Shown piece by piece: positions 10,197 to 21,469 of a stretch of 64,000 nt of DNA. Made by a program: the position numbers and the translations under genes. The stretch is from Gentiana macrophylla. Taxonomy: Eukaryota > Streptophyta > Magnoliopsida > Gentianales > Gentianaceae. The stretch covers positions 34,257,871 to 34,321,870 of the forward strand of contig CM047813.1 in NCBI GenBank assembly GCA_026214975.1. The letters run 5' to 3'. Under the pieces are notes generated by a model. The model searched no databases. It worked only from the letters and a program-made list of their open reading frames with translations, and was not told where the DNA came from. Within the stretch, counting starts at the first letter, position 1, and every line of letters begins with the position of its first letter.

Positions 10197-13100
10197 TCAT
10201 CCACGTGAACTTGGCTGGAAAATTTTGGAATTACTAATTTTGTCCAGCATATAACGAAAGGCATGTGCATCTAAAGCCTTCCTAAGGATATCAACAAGTT
10301 GTTCCTTTGTATGAACTGACATGAGCTTGATCAATCTTGATTTCACAGTGTCTCTGACCACATGGCAATCAATCTCAATGTGTTTGGTCCTCCCATAAAA
10401 AACAGGGTTGTTGGCTATGTGTATTGCACTGGTGTTATCACATAATAGAACAACAAGTATCTGAATTGGAACCTTCAGATCCTGCAAAATGCACAATAGC
10501 CACTGGATCTCACAAGTTGCATTGGACATTGCTCTATATTCAGCTTCAGAAGAGCTTTTAGCAATGGTTGTTTGTTTCATGGCTTTCCAAGATATGAGAG
10601 CATCCCTTAAAAACATCATATAGCCTGAGATGGATCTTCTAGGCTCAGGACAACATGCCAAGTCACTGTCAATGTAACCTTTCAATGTCAGGTTGTTCTC
10701 ACCTAGAATGAAAATCTCTTGACCTGGATTTCCTTTCAAAAAACATAGAAGTCTGTGAGCTGCCTTCATGTAATTCTTAGTTGGTGTATCTAGAAAATGA
10801 CTTCATTGTTGAACTGCAAATGTTATAACATGTCTGGTAAAAGTGAGATAAATCAGCTTGCCAACCAAGGACCGGTATGCAGTGTTGTCATATAATATAG
10901 ATGAATCTTCATGATGCAATGTCTTCTTAGATTCCATTAGAGTCTTGGCATGTTTGGCGCCAAAAAATTCATAGTCTTCCAAAAGATCTAAGGTATTTTT
11001 CCTCAATGAGATTGAGATTCCATCAGCTGACCTTGCAGCTTCAATTCCAAAAAATATATATAAGTTTGCCAAGATCCTTGGTAGTAAATTGATTGTCTAA
11101 ATAGTCTTTGACCTGTTGAATGTTGTTCAAATATAGACTAGCTGCCATAATATCATCCACATACACCAGTAGAGCAATGAAAGATTGGCCATATCCAATG
11201 TGTTATTCTCAAACCTTGACCCATATGTACTAACAGAAACATAACACATGGATAGTGAAATGCCCGCCCAAGATCAGGGGCGGCTGCAGGATTTTTGTGA
11301 TATGGGTCAAGGTTTGAGAATAACACATCCTATTATAAGTTTTTCCCTGACTTTCCAGAGACTATAAATTTGCGATTCCATTGTATGCTTTATTGTCTTT
11401 GTCCATATACTGACTTGATTAATTTGCAAACCTTATTTGGTTTGTCATACTTAAAACCTTGAGGAAGTTACATATTTACCTCTTAATGCAAATCTCCGTG
11501 TAGAAAGGCAGTGTTGACATTAATCTGATAAAGATGACATTTGTTGGATCTTGTTGCTGCTAACATTGTACTCATTGTTGTAATCTTCACAACTAGAGAA
11601 AAAGTCTCTTGATAATCGATTTCATTGGCCTAAGTGTTCCATTTTCTAATATCCTTGCTTGTATCTCTTTACAGATCTATCAAGGTTGTATTTTATCTTA
11701 TACATCCACTTGCATCAGTGGGCTTCTTTCCAAGTGGCAAAGTAACAACTTCCTATGTGTTGGTAGTTTGTAACACCTCAATCTCTTTCCGTATTGCCTC
11801 ATTCCATACATCATGTTTGATGGCTTGATTATATGTCCTTGGCTCAGTGATTGCATCAATGGCACAGACATACTTAGCATACTCATATGATCATCTGTCC
11901 AGAATTATGACTTGATTCAGCAGATGTGGAGTCTAAACAGTATGAACAGTTACTTGATTGAGGTTTGGTAGATTTCTGGTCCTTGTTGATCTTCTCAATT
12001 GAACACGCAGGTGCCTGATGTAGTTGATTCTCCAACTAGACTCCTCAGATGCAGTTGATTCTCTACTGGACTTTTCAGTTGGACTACTCATCTGGTCCTC
12101 AAAACTTTGCACTGTAGGCAGTGGTATTGGCATATCAGTAGTGTACCTAGCTTGCCTAAACCTAATTGAATAAAGGAAATAAGTCTCTTGGACTGAGTAT
12201 TTCTAACAACAAAGATATATTTGTTGGTGATGTCCAAGAGAATGACTCCCTTGGAAGTGTTTGAAATCCCAAGATACACACAAGTTCTGCATCTGGAATC
12301 AAACTATGTTCTGAATTGTTGGAGAATGCATGAGAAAACCTGACAACCAAACACCTTAAACACACTATTATCAGGTTTAAAGCCATACAAATTTCATAAG
12401 TAGTTTTTTCTTTTAACAAGGGTGTTGGTGTACCATTGATGAGTTTGACAGCGTGCAATAAACAGAAACCCCAATACTCAATGGGCAACATACTCTCAAG
12501 TCTCAAACTTCTGGCAACATTCAGCAGATATTGATGTCTTCTCTCAACAATACCATTCTGTTAGGTGTACGTGCACAAATAATTCAATTTTGTTCATAGA
12601 ATAATTTCTTTTGAAATTCAACACCACTATCATATCTGATCACTTTTATAACCTTACAAAACTGAGTGGAAACAAATTTGACAAATTATCTTAATAGCTC
12701 AGAAGTTTCAGACTTTTGTCTCAACAAGAATACCCAAGTAAATCTAGAAAAATCATCAACAATAGTTGAAAGATATTGTTGACCATTTACATTTGGATGC
12801 CTTACAGGCCCCTAAATATCCATATGCACAAAATCAAAAACAGATTTAAAAATATTTGTGCTCAAAGGAAAATGTTTCTTTTTCATTTTAGCCATAGGGC
12901 AAACAAAACACAAGTCATGATTACAAAAATTCACATTAGAAGAATCAGAAATATTGCCTTGTAATCTTTTATTAGGTAGATGACATAAACTATAATACCA
13001 AAGGAGGTTCTCATCTACATTTTCAAACAAACATTTATTGTCTGCATAATTACAAATAGAGTATGAATTAGAATTTCTTTGAATAGATTTCTGATGTAAT

Positions 13101-13384
13101 ATGTAGAGCCTTCTATGCTTTTCAACTGAACCAATCACTATGTCCTTCTCGTTATCCTGCAAAACACACTTGTTAGCAGTAACAATAGCTACACAAACTG
13201 AATCTTTGGTTAATGGTGGTAAGGACAACTAATTGAATCTAAAACCAAGAATGTACAAAACATTATGCAGACTTAGATCAGAATTGATCATAACTTTCCC
13301 AATATGAGTGACATGTACACTACTGCCATTATGTAATCCTACTTTCATGTTAAAAATAGATTTAGGATTGCTTAATTGAGAATA
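10197..13384 (-). pseudogene. Copia B integrase, RT and RNase H, broken
   Basis: Minus strand. The protease tail after the nested LTR starts at 13384 (TYSQLSNPK) and runs to the HNVLYI segment. The pre-integrase zinc region (13228-12812) has LWYYSLCHLPNKRL and CFVCPMAK. The integrase core near 12800-12590 has YLSTIVDDFSRFTWVF. The integrase tail lies in 12506-12162. The RT N-part near 11830 has HDVWNEAIRKEIEVL. The YVDD box is present near 11150 as LLVYVDDIM. The RT end is 11072-10803 and RNase H 10769-10197, with SSSEAEYRAM, CDNTSAIHIANNPVF and GRTKHIEIDCH. Numerous stops and frame changes are present. RT is further interrupted by a 29-bp inverted repeat at 11198-11328. Confidence 0.85.
11198..11328. 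repeat. 29-bp perfect inverted repeat inside copia B RT
   Basis: Positions 11198-11226 and 11300-11328 are exact reverse complements, separated by 73 bp. The spacer includes GGGGCGGCTGCAGG, which resembles termini of small plant transposons. The structure interrupts RT just N-terminal to the YVDD box. Confidence 0.85.
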
Positions 13385-13386
13385 AG

Positions 13387-15016
13387 TGTTGATCCAAAAG
13401 TAAAGGCATAAACAAGTTCAAATGGGTGAAGGAACTTGTTTTATTTTACAATATTTCTTGTTAAGTTTAATGTGTTGTGGAAGTAAAGCCTTTTTAATGT
13501 GTATTTTCAAATCTTGTGTTGAGTAAGAGTTAAATGCAATGTTGAATTAAACTTGCATAATATAAAGACTGGAAGTAAATGGACACAAAGTTTACTATCG
13601 ATGTTTAGGGTGGAGTAATCCCTTAGTTACCGCTTCTACTGTGATGTAAGTGGAATTCATTATTGTTCTCAAAATCTTATTACAACAGAGATGAAAGTCC
13701 TTGAAACCCCACAGATGATTCACTTTCTGAGCTATCCATCCTTGAAAGCTTCTTCAAGCTGCTTCACTGACCCAACTCTATTGATCCTTCGAAGGTATGA
13801 TTGCTTCTTCAACAGCTCTACCACGACACAGTTCCTTGACATATTTCTCTGCTTCAATTGTCTCAGTCCTTTAAAGTTGATTGCCTTTTCACTAAATTTC
13901 TGTCCTTGACTGCTTGCACAGCTTCGCAGGTTAACTCATTGTTGAATAATCAAGTTAGAGTAGGTGGTGAATCAACAAGTTGATTCAAATAGTTGAGACT
14001 TGATGGATGTGTCTTTGTAGCTTCAATATATGCTCAACTTGATTCAAGAGTTGCTGCATGTTTGATATTTGTAGCTTGAGTGATTTTCACTTCATGAACT
14101 TTTATAGATATCACTTTTAAGCTCTTGAAATCTCGGTATATCCCCCTCTCTTACTAGATTACTTCAATAACGTTCTCAAGTTCTCCAAAAGTTCTTTTAA
14201 AGTTCGCTTTTCAAATGGCTCAAGTCATGTATTTATAGGTGGGAAGTATACTGATTCGGCTTTGACAAAACTGCTTCTTCAGATCTGATTCTTCAAGTAT
14301 GGCAATTTAGCAAAATTGACCATTTTGAATCTTCAATGTATATCTTAAATATAGTCTTTGGTGTATCAGATAATATTTACATTGTTCTGTTATTTGAATA
14401 TTTCTTGCAGCTTTTAACTTTTTCACTTCTGATGAGCTTTATTCTTGTCTTTATCTGAGTACTGAATGCTTCAGCATTGGCTCTTCGAATCCTTACATCT
14501 GATTTGTATCTATCCATCAAGTTTGATTTCTCGCTTATGTATGTCCATCACCTACTAACTTGCTATTGACTCGTCATTTCATTCCATATCAGATCCAATT
14601 TTGCATTGGATCTGATATTTTTATCTCTGATATTTATAAATATTGAGATCAGGGTACTCCATATTTCTCTTTTCAACACAAGATTAACAAGTATCATAAA
14701 GTTAATTCAAGCCATTATGGACTTAATTGAAGATAACTTTATGACCTCTACTTTTTGGTTCTTCAACTATGAGTTTGAACCCTCAGTTTTAATATCTTCA
14801 ATCTTCACCACTGAGTCTGGTTCCTCGGCCTTGATGTCTTCAGACTTAATTCTCGCAAGTAGGCTTATGAAGACCTATCAAGTTTGTCTTACATTTCTTG
14901 TCTGATTTAACTTAAACAATAATCAGACTCTTGATAAACCTTTACATGATCAGGTCTAACCTCACAGCCTTCTATTACACCTGGTTTGACAATCATCAAA
15001 ACTAATATTCCTAACA
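13387..15016 (-). mobile_element. Solo LTR (SIRE/Maximus-like) nested in copia B
   Basis: The insert begins TGTTGATCC and ends TTCCTAACA in plus orientation (TGTTAGGAATATTAG to GGATCAACA on the minus strand). It is flanked by a perfect 5-bp duplication ATAAG at 13382-13386 and 15017-15021. Removing it together with one duplication rejoins the copia B protease codons (DHIVRSY then SQLSNP). The 1630-bp interior has no pol domain and no PBS or PPT. It is therefore a solo LTR left by LTR-LTR recombination. The TGTTAGGAA start followed by TTTTGATGAT is typical of SIRE-type LTRs. Confidence 0.85.
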
Positions 15017-16300
15017 ATAAGAACGCACAATATGATCTGTGGCACTAGAATCCAAGATCCATTGTGTAGATTTTACCAAACAAGTTTCACCTGATCCCTG
15101 AGCACGAGAGAACTGAGTGTTCGGTGCATGGATCTGATTCACTACATGGCCTGATGATTCAAAATATAGGAGATTCGTTAGCCTCTCAAATTGTTGTGAC
15201 ATAAGACCTTGTACATTGAATCTAGCATGTCCAATTTCTTGATCCTCCCTACCAGCCGACATAACCATATTGGCTATGCTCTTTGAATTGAAACCAAATG
15301 GATAGCCATGTTTCTTGTAGGAATTGTCCTCGGTATGGCCAATAAATTCACAGAAAGTGCATTGAACCTTCTTAACAACCTTATTCTTGAAAGTGTTGTT
15401 ATTCAAATTCCTTGACTGATCAGTCTTGCTAAATTGACTTGATTCATATCCAGACTGATCATTCCTATCACTTCTGCTTTAAGCAGTCCTTTGTGCCAAC
15501 AAGATTGCAGAATCGTGGCTCTTCAATTCGTTAGATGCATAAGTTTTATGTCTCTCCAACATGATTTCCATTGCAAATGCATTTGTATCTTATGAAAAGA
15601 GACCAGTAACATTGCTGAGACACTATTGGTTCAAACTCTTCTCTCACCCCTTTCAAAAAATATCATCACATGTTCAGCCTTCATGTGACCCAGCAAGTTT
15701 CTTGTAGCATCGTAGTGGCACTGAGGCTCACAAGTGCATGAATGATTGGGTCTAATAATCTTGATTTCTTTCTAACGAGTCATGAGTTTTCTAAAATACT
15801 GATTCATAGAATCAACTCTTTGTTCCACATAATTTACTTCCTCAAAAACAATCTGAAAGTCTAAAAGCGTCAACACGAGAAAACCTTTTTGCAAGATTGT
15901 TCCATACATCTTTAGCATTTCCCAAATACAACAAACTTTGGGAGATTAAAATCTCAACATAATTTAAAATCCATGTTCTCACCATTGTATGACACTACCT
16001 CCAAATATGAAAATCGGGTGAAGTTACCCCTGGTTTCTGTAGGGTTCCATCAACAAAACCATACTTGTTTTTGGTGATCAGGGCCATCTTTATAGCCTTG
16101 CTCTAAGGATGGTAATATTCTTTCTTTATGGACGTCATGGCTATAAGAACGTCTACAAACCTCTGAAAATCTCCTGAAACTCTTCAAGAAATTGGCAAGA
16201 ACATAATTTTATAAAGAACTTTTCATAGAATACTCTCAAGTTTCTATGAAAAAACTGACAAAATTTGAAGAAAACTCTCAAGTTTCTCCAGAGTTAGCGC
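15017..16300 (-). pseudogene. Copia B gag and protease start, broken
   Basis: Minus strand. The gag start near 16090 has MALITKNKYGFVDGTL. The middle part is interrupted by stops. The nucleocapsid and protease section 15406-15022 has CTFCEFIGHTEDNSYKKHG as a degenerate zinc knuckle, then WILDSSATDHIV. The protease active site reads D-S-S-A rather than the usual D-S/T-G-A. The solo LTR follows immediately. Confidence 0.8.
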
Positions 16301-16328
16301 AGATTGAGTTTCAAATGCTTTGACACCA

Positions 16329-16572
16329 TGTTGAGATTACTGAAACATAAACAAAATAAAAGAATGTGGAATAATTCTCATTAGTCCTAAAGTTATCGAG
16401 TTAATTTACATAATGTTGATGGTGGAGTATTTACAGATGATACTTCATCCAACCGGTTACAATCTGTTAAGGTGGTTACAACATAAAAGGAATCTAAAAA
16501 CTTTATCTTAGCAGTTGTGAAACATTTAAGCTAAGATAGTCACATGTGAAGCTTGTTAGTTGAGACACTCAC
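16329..16572 (-). repeat. Truncated 5' LTR of copia B
   Basis: About 245 bp matches 9698-9940 and then stops. The remaining 190 bp of the LTR is missing at a breakpoint shared with the end of the next element. Confidence 0.75.
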
Positions 16573-19015
16573 TATCTTCATTGGCTTACTCATTATCTGA
16601 ATTCGGTAGTGCTTGACTTTTATTACCCTCCATCAAACCATGCATGGGGTGAAGGCAGAGTTTACTAGAGGAAGTATTGGAGAGTGTATTTGGTAACTGG
16701 TTTGTTGAACAAGTCAGTCACTTGAAGATGAGCTGGAACATGCTTGGTGACAAGTTTGCCTTGAGCTACTTATTCTCGAACAAAGTTGAAGCCTAACTCA
16801 ATATGTTTGGAATGAGAGTGAAAGACTGGATTAATAGTCATGTATAAGGCACTGATATTGTCACGCTAGACCACTGGGAGTGACTGCAAATAGAGTTGCA
16901 AATCATTGGAGAGGTACTAGAGCCAAGTTAGTTTGGTTGTTGTGTGAGCTAAGGCTCGATATTCAGCTTGTGTGCTTGATAGAGAGACTGTGTCTTGCTT
17001 CTTGGCACATTAGTTTACAAGGTTGAAACCTAAAAAAGTGAAATAACATGTAGTGGAACGTTTGTTTGCCTGTCAAGGATAAAATTGAATCAAGAGAGAA
17101 AAGAAGTCCAAGTGCCAAGGGTCCCTTTACATAACGCAACAATCTATGAGTCAGTTTCAAATGTGCATGAGTAAGAGATTGCAAGAACTGTGAGGCATAT
17201 TTAGCTCTGTATCAAATATCTGGCCTGGTGAATGTAAGATGCTGCAATTCTCCAATCAGTTGTTTGTAGTATGTGGGATCATCCAACAATGTAGAGAAAG
17301 GAACCAGATGTGGTTTGAGCTCCAAAAGAGTAGCAACATGCTTGCATTCCACATCTTAGCATGTTCAAGGATGGTAAGAGAATAGTGAGTATGGAAACGA
17401 TTCATCTCTGACCCTGCATATGAAATCTCCACACCAATAAAATGATGATGGGTACTCAAATATTTCATAGCAAAATCGGTGTGAAGTAGATCAATGTATG
17501 AGTGCATCAAATTTGTATTAGAACCAATTATTAGCATATCATCAAACAAAAGTAATAAGTATAAGGATCCAATGTCAATGTGATAGACAAAGAGAGAAAG
17601 GGCAGCTAAGCTGTAGTAAAAGCCATACTTAAGGAGATAAGTACTTAACCAGTCAAACCATGCCTTTGGTACATGTTTGAGTCCATAAAGATGTTTCCTA
17701 AGTTTGCATACATATGTAGAGTTTTGATGGTCATACATTTTAGGTGGTTGTGCCATATAAATTTCTTCATGAATAAGGCCATGTAAAAAACATTCTTGAC
17801 ATCTAATTGTCTGATATCTCACTGATGGCTAAGGTCAATAGCTAGAATAATCCTGATGGTCCCTGGTTATATCAGGATAGAAGGTTTTAGTATAATCTAC
17901 CTCATCTACTTGGTTAGATCATTTGGAAACTAGCCTAGATTTTAACCTTTCAAGAGTACTGTCTGATTTTTGTTTATATTTAAAACCCCATCCTATGATA
18001 TGAATGTCAGGAGTTTTGGAACCACTTCTCATGTGTTGTTATGATGAAAATCATGTAACTACTCTTGCGTGGTTGCCTTCCATCCAGGGTGGTTGAGAGC
18101 TTCAGGGACTGTCCAAGGTTCTCTAGGAACATTTGGGAAGGAATGGACCGTGAGGTTATATTTATGGTTTGGTTTAAGGATCCTATACTCGTCCTTAGTG
18201 AGCATAGGATGAGTGGAAGTGAGCTTGGAAGTGGAGATAATGAACTGTGTGATCTGCGGAAGAAGGAATGTCGGGGTTGGCTACCACTGTTGTGTTTTCA
18301 TGAGACTCATATGATGGAGTGGCTGATGAATGGGAAGATGATGGGTTTGATGAGAAGGGTACCGTTGGAAATGGGGAGGTATTTAAGGACAAGGGTTCTT
18401 GTTGGATAACTTCATTGGGAGGACTAGAGTCATGTTCTGATGTGGTCACATTACTTGGAGAAGGACCAAGTTCTAGAGGTGGATCCAGAACAATGATTGA
18501 GCTGCCCAGGGCAGGGTCTGAACTGTCAATAGATGAGGTGGTGGAATTGGATTCGGGATGGTAGGATGGTCCGTAAGACGATGAATATGGGGATTTGATA
18601 AGGATGATATCCAATCTGTAAATGGGCTTAGTGCAAGATGTTGGGGATTGCTTTTATTGGGTTGATCATAAGGTTCATAAGGGAAGTAGGTTTCATCAAA
18701 GATCACATGTCTGGATATTATATCTTTCCTAGTGGTAGGCTGATAACACTTATAGCCTTTGTGTTGCATGATATACCTTATAAAGACACATAGGACAGTC
18801 TTGGGGTCAAATTTGTTTTTCTTGGTGTCCCATATATATGGATAACACCTAGTCCTAAAGAATCTAAATTTTGTGCCACAGCCTGAATGAAATTTTTTTA
18901 ATGAGTATATCAAACTGTCTTTTAACATAGTTCTCAAAGTTCAAGTATGATGCAAAGAAATCAGATTTATGAACTAATGGCATGAGCCAAGTAATTAAAT
19001 TTTGTGTGATTTACT
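16573..19015 (-). mobile_element. Ale/Retrofit-type copia remnant C
   Basis: Minus-strand pieces of integrase (19010-18470), a Ser/Pro-rich spacer (18614-18195), RT (17822-17256) and RNase H (17184-16620) occur in copia order. No LTR, gag or protease is present. RT shows HLYGLKHVPKAWFDWLS and LLLLFDDMLIIGSN, where the YVDD box has become LFDD. The integrase has an internal deletion: KSDFFASYLNFENYV is followed almost directly by the C-terminal CYPYIWDTKKNKFDPKT. The element ends about 100 bp before an exon of the PHD gene. Confidence 0.8.
17256..17822 (-). pseudogene. Copia C reverse transcriptase fragment
   Basis: 188 codons stay open and cover the middle of a copia RT: HGLIHEEIYMAQPP, the YGLK box and the mutated catalytic box FDDM. 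The characteristic N-part and the end lie in other frames. Key residues are altered, so it is inactive. Confidence 0.8.
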
Positions 19016-19042
19016 AAGTTTGACATATACATAAGTTTTTGT

Positions 19043-19051
19043 GCATTATTT

Positions 19052-19092
<41 letters not shown>
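19043..19092. repeat. (TG)n/(TA)n microsatellite
   Basis: Simple repeat between copia remnant C and the first visible exon of the PHD gene. Related (AT)n runs are at 19484-19516 and 19919-19958, the last followed by (GA)n to 19986. All lie in or beside introns of this gene. Confidence 0.9.
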
Positions 19093-19094
<2 letters not shown>

Positions 19095-19112
19095 AGAAAA
19101 ATGTTGATTCAG

Positions 19113-19479
19113 ACATCTAACAGGATGGGGTAACCATTTGATATGCAACAAGAAGTACCATTTTGTTTTACCCTCAAACCACACAGCTTCTTCATGTTTA
19201 AGCTTTGAAAGTGTATCCAACATTATCAGCAACAGCTCTGATGTTACTGCAAGCAAGTCGTCTAATTTCATTGAATTACAAGGTCATAGTTTGCATGGTG
19301 TCATTCACTCCAATGGTTTTGGCCATTTGCTTTGCATCAATGGTGCCGAGAAGAACGGGTCGGGTTTGCCCGGCATTCAAATAATGGACTTCTGGGATCG
19401 TCTTTGCACTGCATTACGAGTAAGGTTTGTGCCTTAGCCTCTTGTGTTTACAATAACTTATTTCATTCCTTCAAAAACT

Positions 19480-19520
<41 letters not shown>

Positions 19521-19915
19521 CTTCTTTTTTCTGAACTGCCGTCTTTTCCAAAAACTTAAGCTGATGGCGGAGGTAGATAATTAACATTTTATACATACAT
19601 TTTAACACGTTACTTCAAGTGTGGGCAATCTCACCCAACACTTGCACAATCTTAAACACTTCAACACGCCCCCGCCCCCCTTCTCCCCCTACCCGTCAAT
19701 TGTGGGCAATCTCTCCCAACACTTGCACAATATAAATGGAGAAAATAATGTTGACACCATGGTTTGATCTCATGACCTCTGTCTCTGATACCATGTTGAA
19801 CTACTGTCTCTCCCAAAAGCTTAAGCTGATGGGGAGGTAGATAATCAACATTTTATACTCACGCCCCTTCAAGTGTCGGCAATCTCTCCAAACACTTGCA
19901 CAATCTTAAACACTT

Positions 19916-19989
<74 letters not shown>

Positions 19990-21469
19990 TGTTTGATTGC
20001 TTTCTTGATTTGATTATTGCAGAAAAGTGAGTTTAAGAGACACCTCACAAAAGAATGGCATGGATTTGAGGCTACTACATGCATTAGCTTATGGAAAACC
20101 TTGGTTTGGACATTGGGGTTACAAGTTTGGCCATGGATGCTATGGTGTAAACCAAACGATGTACGAAAACGCCGTAATATCGTTACAAAATATTCCGCTG
20201 GGATTGCTTGCTCATCACGTTGGCAATAGAAACAATGAAATCCTAGCCATAATATCAAGGTACCAAATGCTATCTGCCCATTCATTTACTACCCTTTCCA
20301 ACATATTCCACTTCATGTGTGAGCTTAAAGGCAGACTTCCAAGAGATCATCAATCTTCCAACAATAAAGAATCATCGTCGTCGTCGTCTGATAATAATAA
20401 TAATAAACCTGGAGGATTTCTATTAGATGCTTCTTCTTGTAGATGGTCGCCTAAACGAGTCGAGATGGCAATCAAAGTGATCATTGAAGCCCTTAAAAGG
20501 GCTGAATTCAGATGGATTTCACGACAACAAGTACGCGACGCAGCTCGTGTATACATTGGAGATACTGGATTACTCGACTTCGTATTGAAATCATTGGGGA
20601 ATCATATTGTAGGAAAATATTTGGTTCGACGTTGTTTGAATCCCGTGACAAAGGTTTTGGAATATCGTCTCGAGGATGTCTCCAGCAAGCCGGATTATTG
20701 TAACAGATTGAATGACTCAAAGTTAAGACCAGTACCACAGAATAAAATCACATGGGCTCAAGTTACTAAGGACATCAACAGATTATATATAAACATTTTA
20801 AAAGAAAACAATAATAACAACTCAATGTCTAGTAGTACTAATGAAATGCTAGCTCAAATCCCATTTGCTTCAACTATTATTTTGGACAGCCAGTATTTAA
20901 TCAAAGACTATTCATCGTCGGTCGACTTCGACTCGAACAAGCAATATCTACATTGTTCAGTTGTTTTAGTTAAGGACACAGAAATGGGATCCTTCAGAAA
21001 AGTGGTAACACCTCATGAAAACTTTGCATTAGAATACAATTGCACATTTGATGAACTCAGGCTTAAAGTTGAGAGGACTTTTCGAGATACGTATTGGGGA
21101 TTGAGAAACTTAGTCGTTCGACGTCCAATGATTGCTGGTGATGATGATTCAGATCTTGTTTCCATGTTCAACAAAGGATTGGGTGCAGGTGGTGTACATG
21201 AACTTGAGTTTGAAGGTGAGATTCCAGCTGGGAATAATATATGTGGAGATTTCGGGGGGATTTTCGAGGATTCGGACAGCGTAAATGTAGTGGTGGATTG
21301 CCTTTGTGGTACAAAGAGTGAAGATGGTGAAAGAATGGTTTGTTGTGATATTTGTGAAGTTTGGCAACACACTCGATGTGTTCAAATCCCAAACAATGAA
21401 CCCATCCCAAGCATATTTCTTTGCACCAGTTGTGAGCAGGACTTATTACACTTTCCTTCTCTGCCTTAA
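19113..21469 (+). CDS. PHD-finger protein, MS1/MMD1 family (5' exon missing)
   Basis: Two exons are visible: 19113-19424 and 20023-21469, stop TAA at 21467. The intron has donor AAG|GTTTGT and acceptor ATTGCAG|A. Joining them gives CTALRVRKVSLRD across the junction, as expected for this family. The exons hold 585 codons. Conserved blocks are GWGNHLICNKKYHF, LHGVIHSNGFGHLLCINGAE and MDFWDRLC in the first exon, then LLHALAYGKPWFGHWGYKFG. A C4HC3 PHD finger lies at the very end (DCLCGT, CCDICEVWQH, CTSCE). Family members such as Arabidopsis MS1 and MMD1/DUET are nuclear regulators of pollen and meiocyte development, bind histone tails through the PHD finger, and are about 650-700 residues long. 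About 100 N-terminal residues are therefore missing. The acceptor at 19112 is my choice (TTCAG|A); 19123 is an alternative. The function is inferred from family only. Confidence 0.88.
19531..19861 (-). mobile_element. TRIM retroelement in the PHD-gene intron
   Basis: Two short LTRs of about 70-77 bp (19531-19607 and 19794-19861) align through CTTAAGCTGATGG.GGAGGTAGATAAT.AACATTTTATAC. Between them is about 186 bp of non-coding DNA. A primer site TGGTATCAGAG (plus 19793-19783) directly abuts the right LTR, so the element lies on the minus strand. Internal-type sequence (GGCAATCTCTCC.AACACTTGCACAAT) recurs outside the right LTR at 19864-19915, suggesting a second, partly deleted unit. Confidence 0.75.

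Larger units (their letters stand above)
9698..16572 (-). mobile_element. Ty1/copia retrotransposon B with truncated 5' LTR
   Basis: The left (3') LTR 9698-10132 and the right (5') LTR 16329-16572 align from TGTT[TG]A[AG]ATTACTGAAACA onward. The right copy loses similarity after about 245 bp, where another element begins. Just inside the 5' LTR is TGGTGTCAAAGC (plus 16328-16317), an initiator-Met-like primer binding site. The interior encodes gag, protease, integrase, RT and RNase H on the minus strand, all decayed. A separate solo LTR is inserted at 13387-15016. No target duplication can be checked because one end is lost. Confidence 0.88.

Noticed and set aside
14606..14905. 99-codon plus frame inside the solo LTR
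   Set aside because: It has no domain, lies wholly within LTR sequence and opposes the element strand.
18195..18614. Ser/Pro-rich 139-codon minus frame that could pass for a secreted protein
   Set aside because: It lies between integrase and RT of copia C, where Ale-type elements normally have such a spacer.
19919..19986. Possible CRISPR-like or structured array
   Set aside because: It is only (AT)n followed by (GA)n. No spacers are present, and the organism is a plant.
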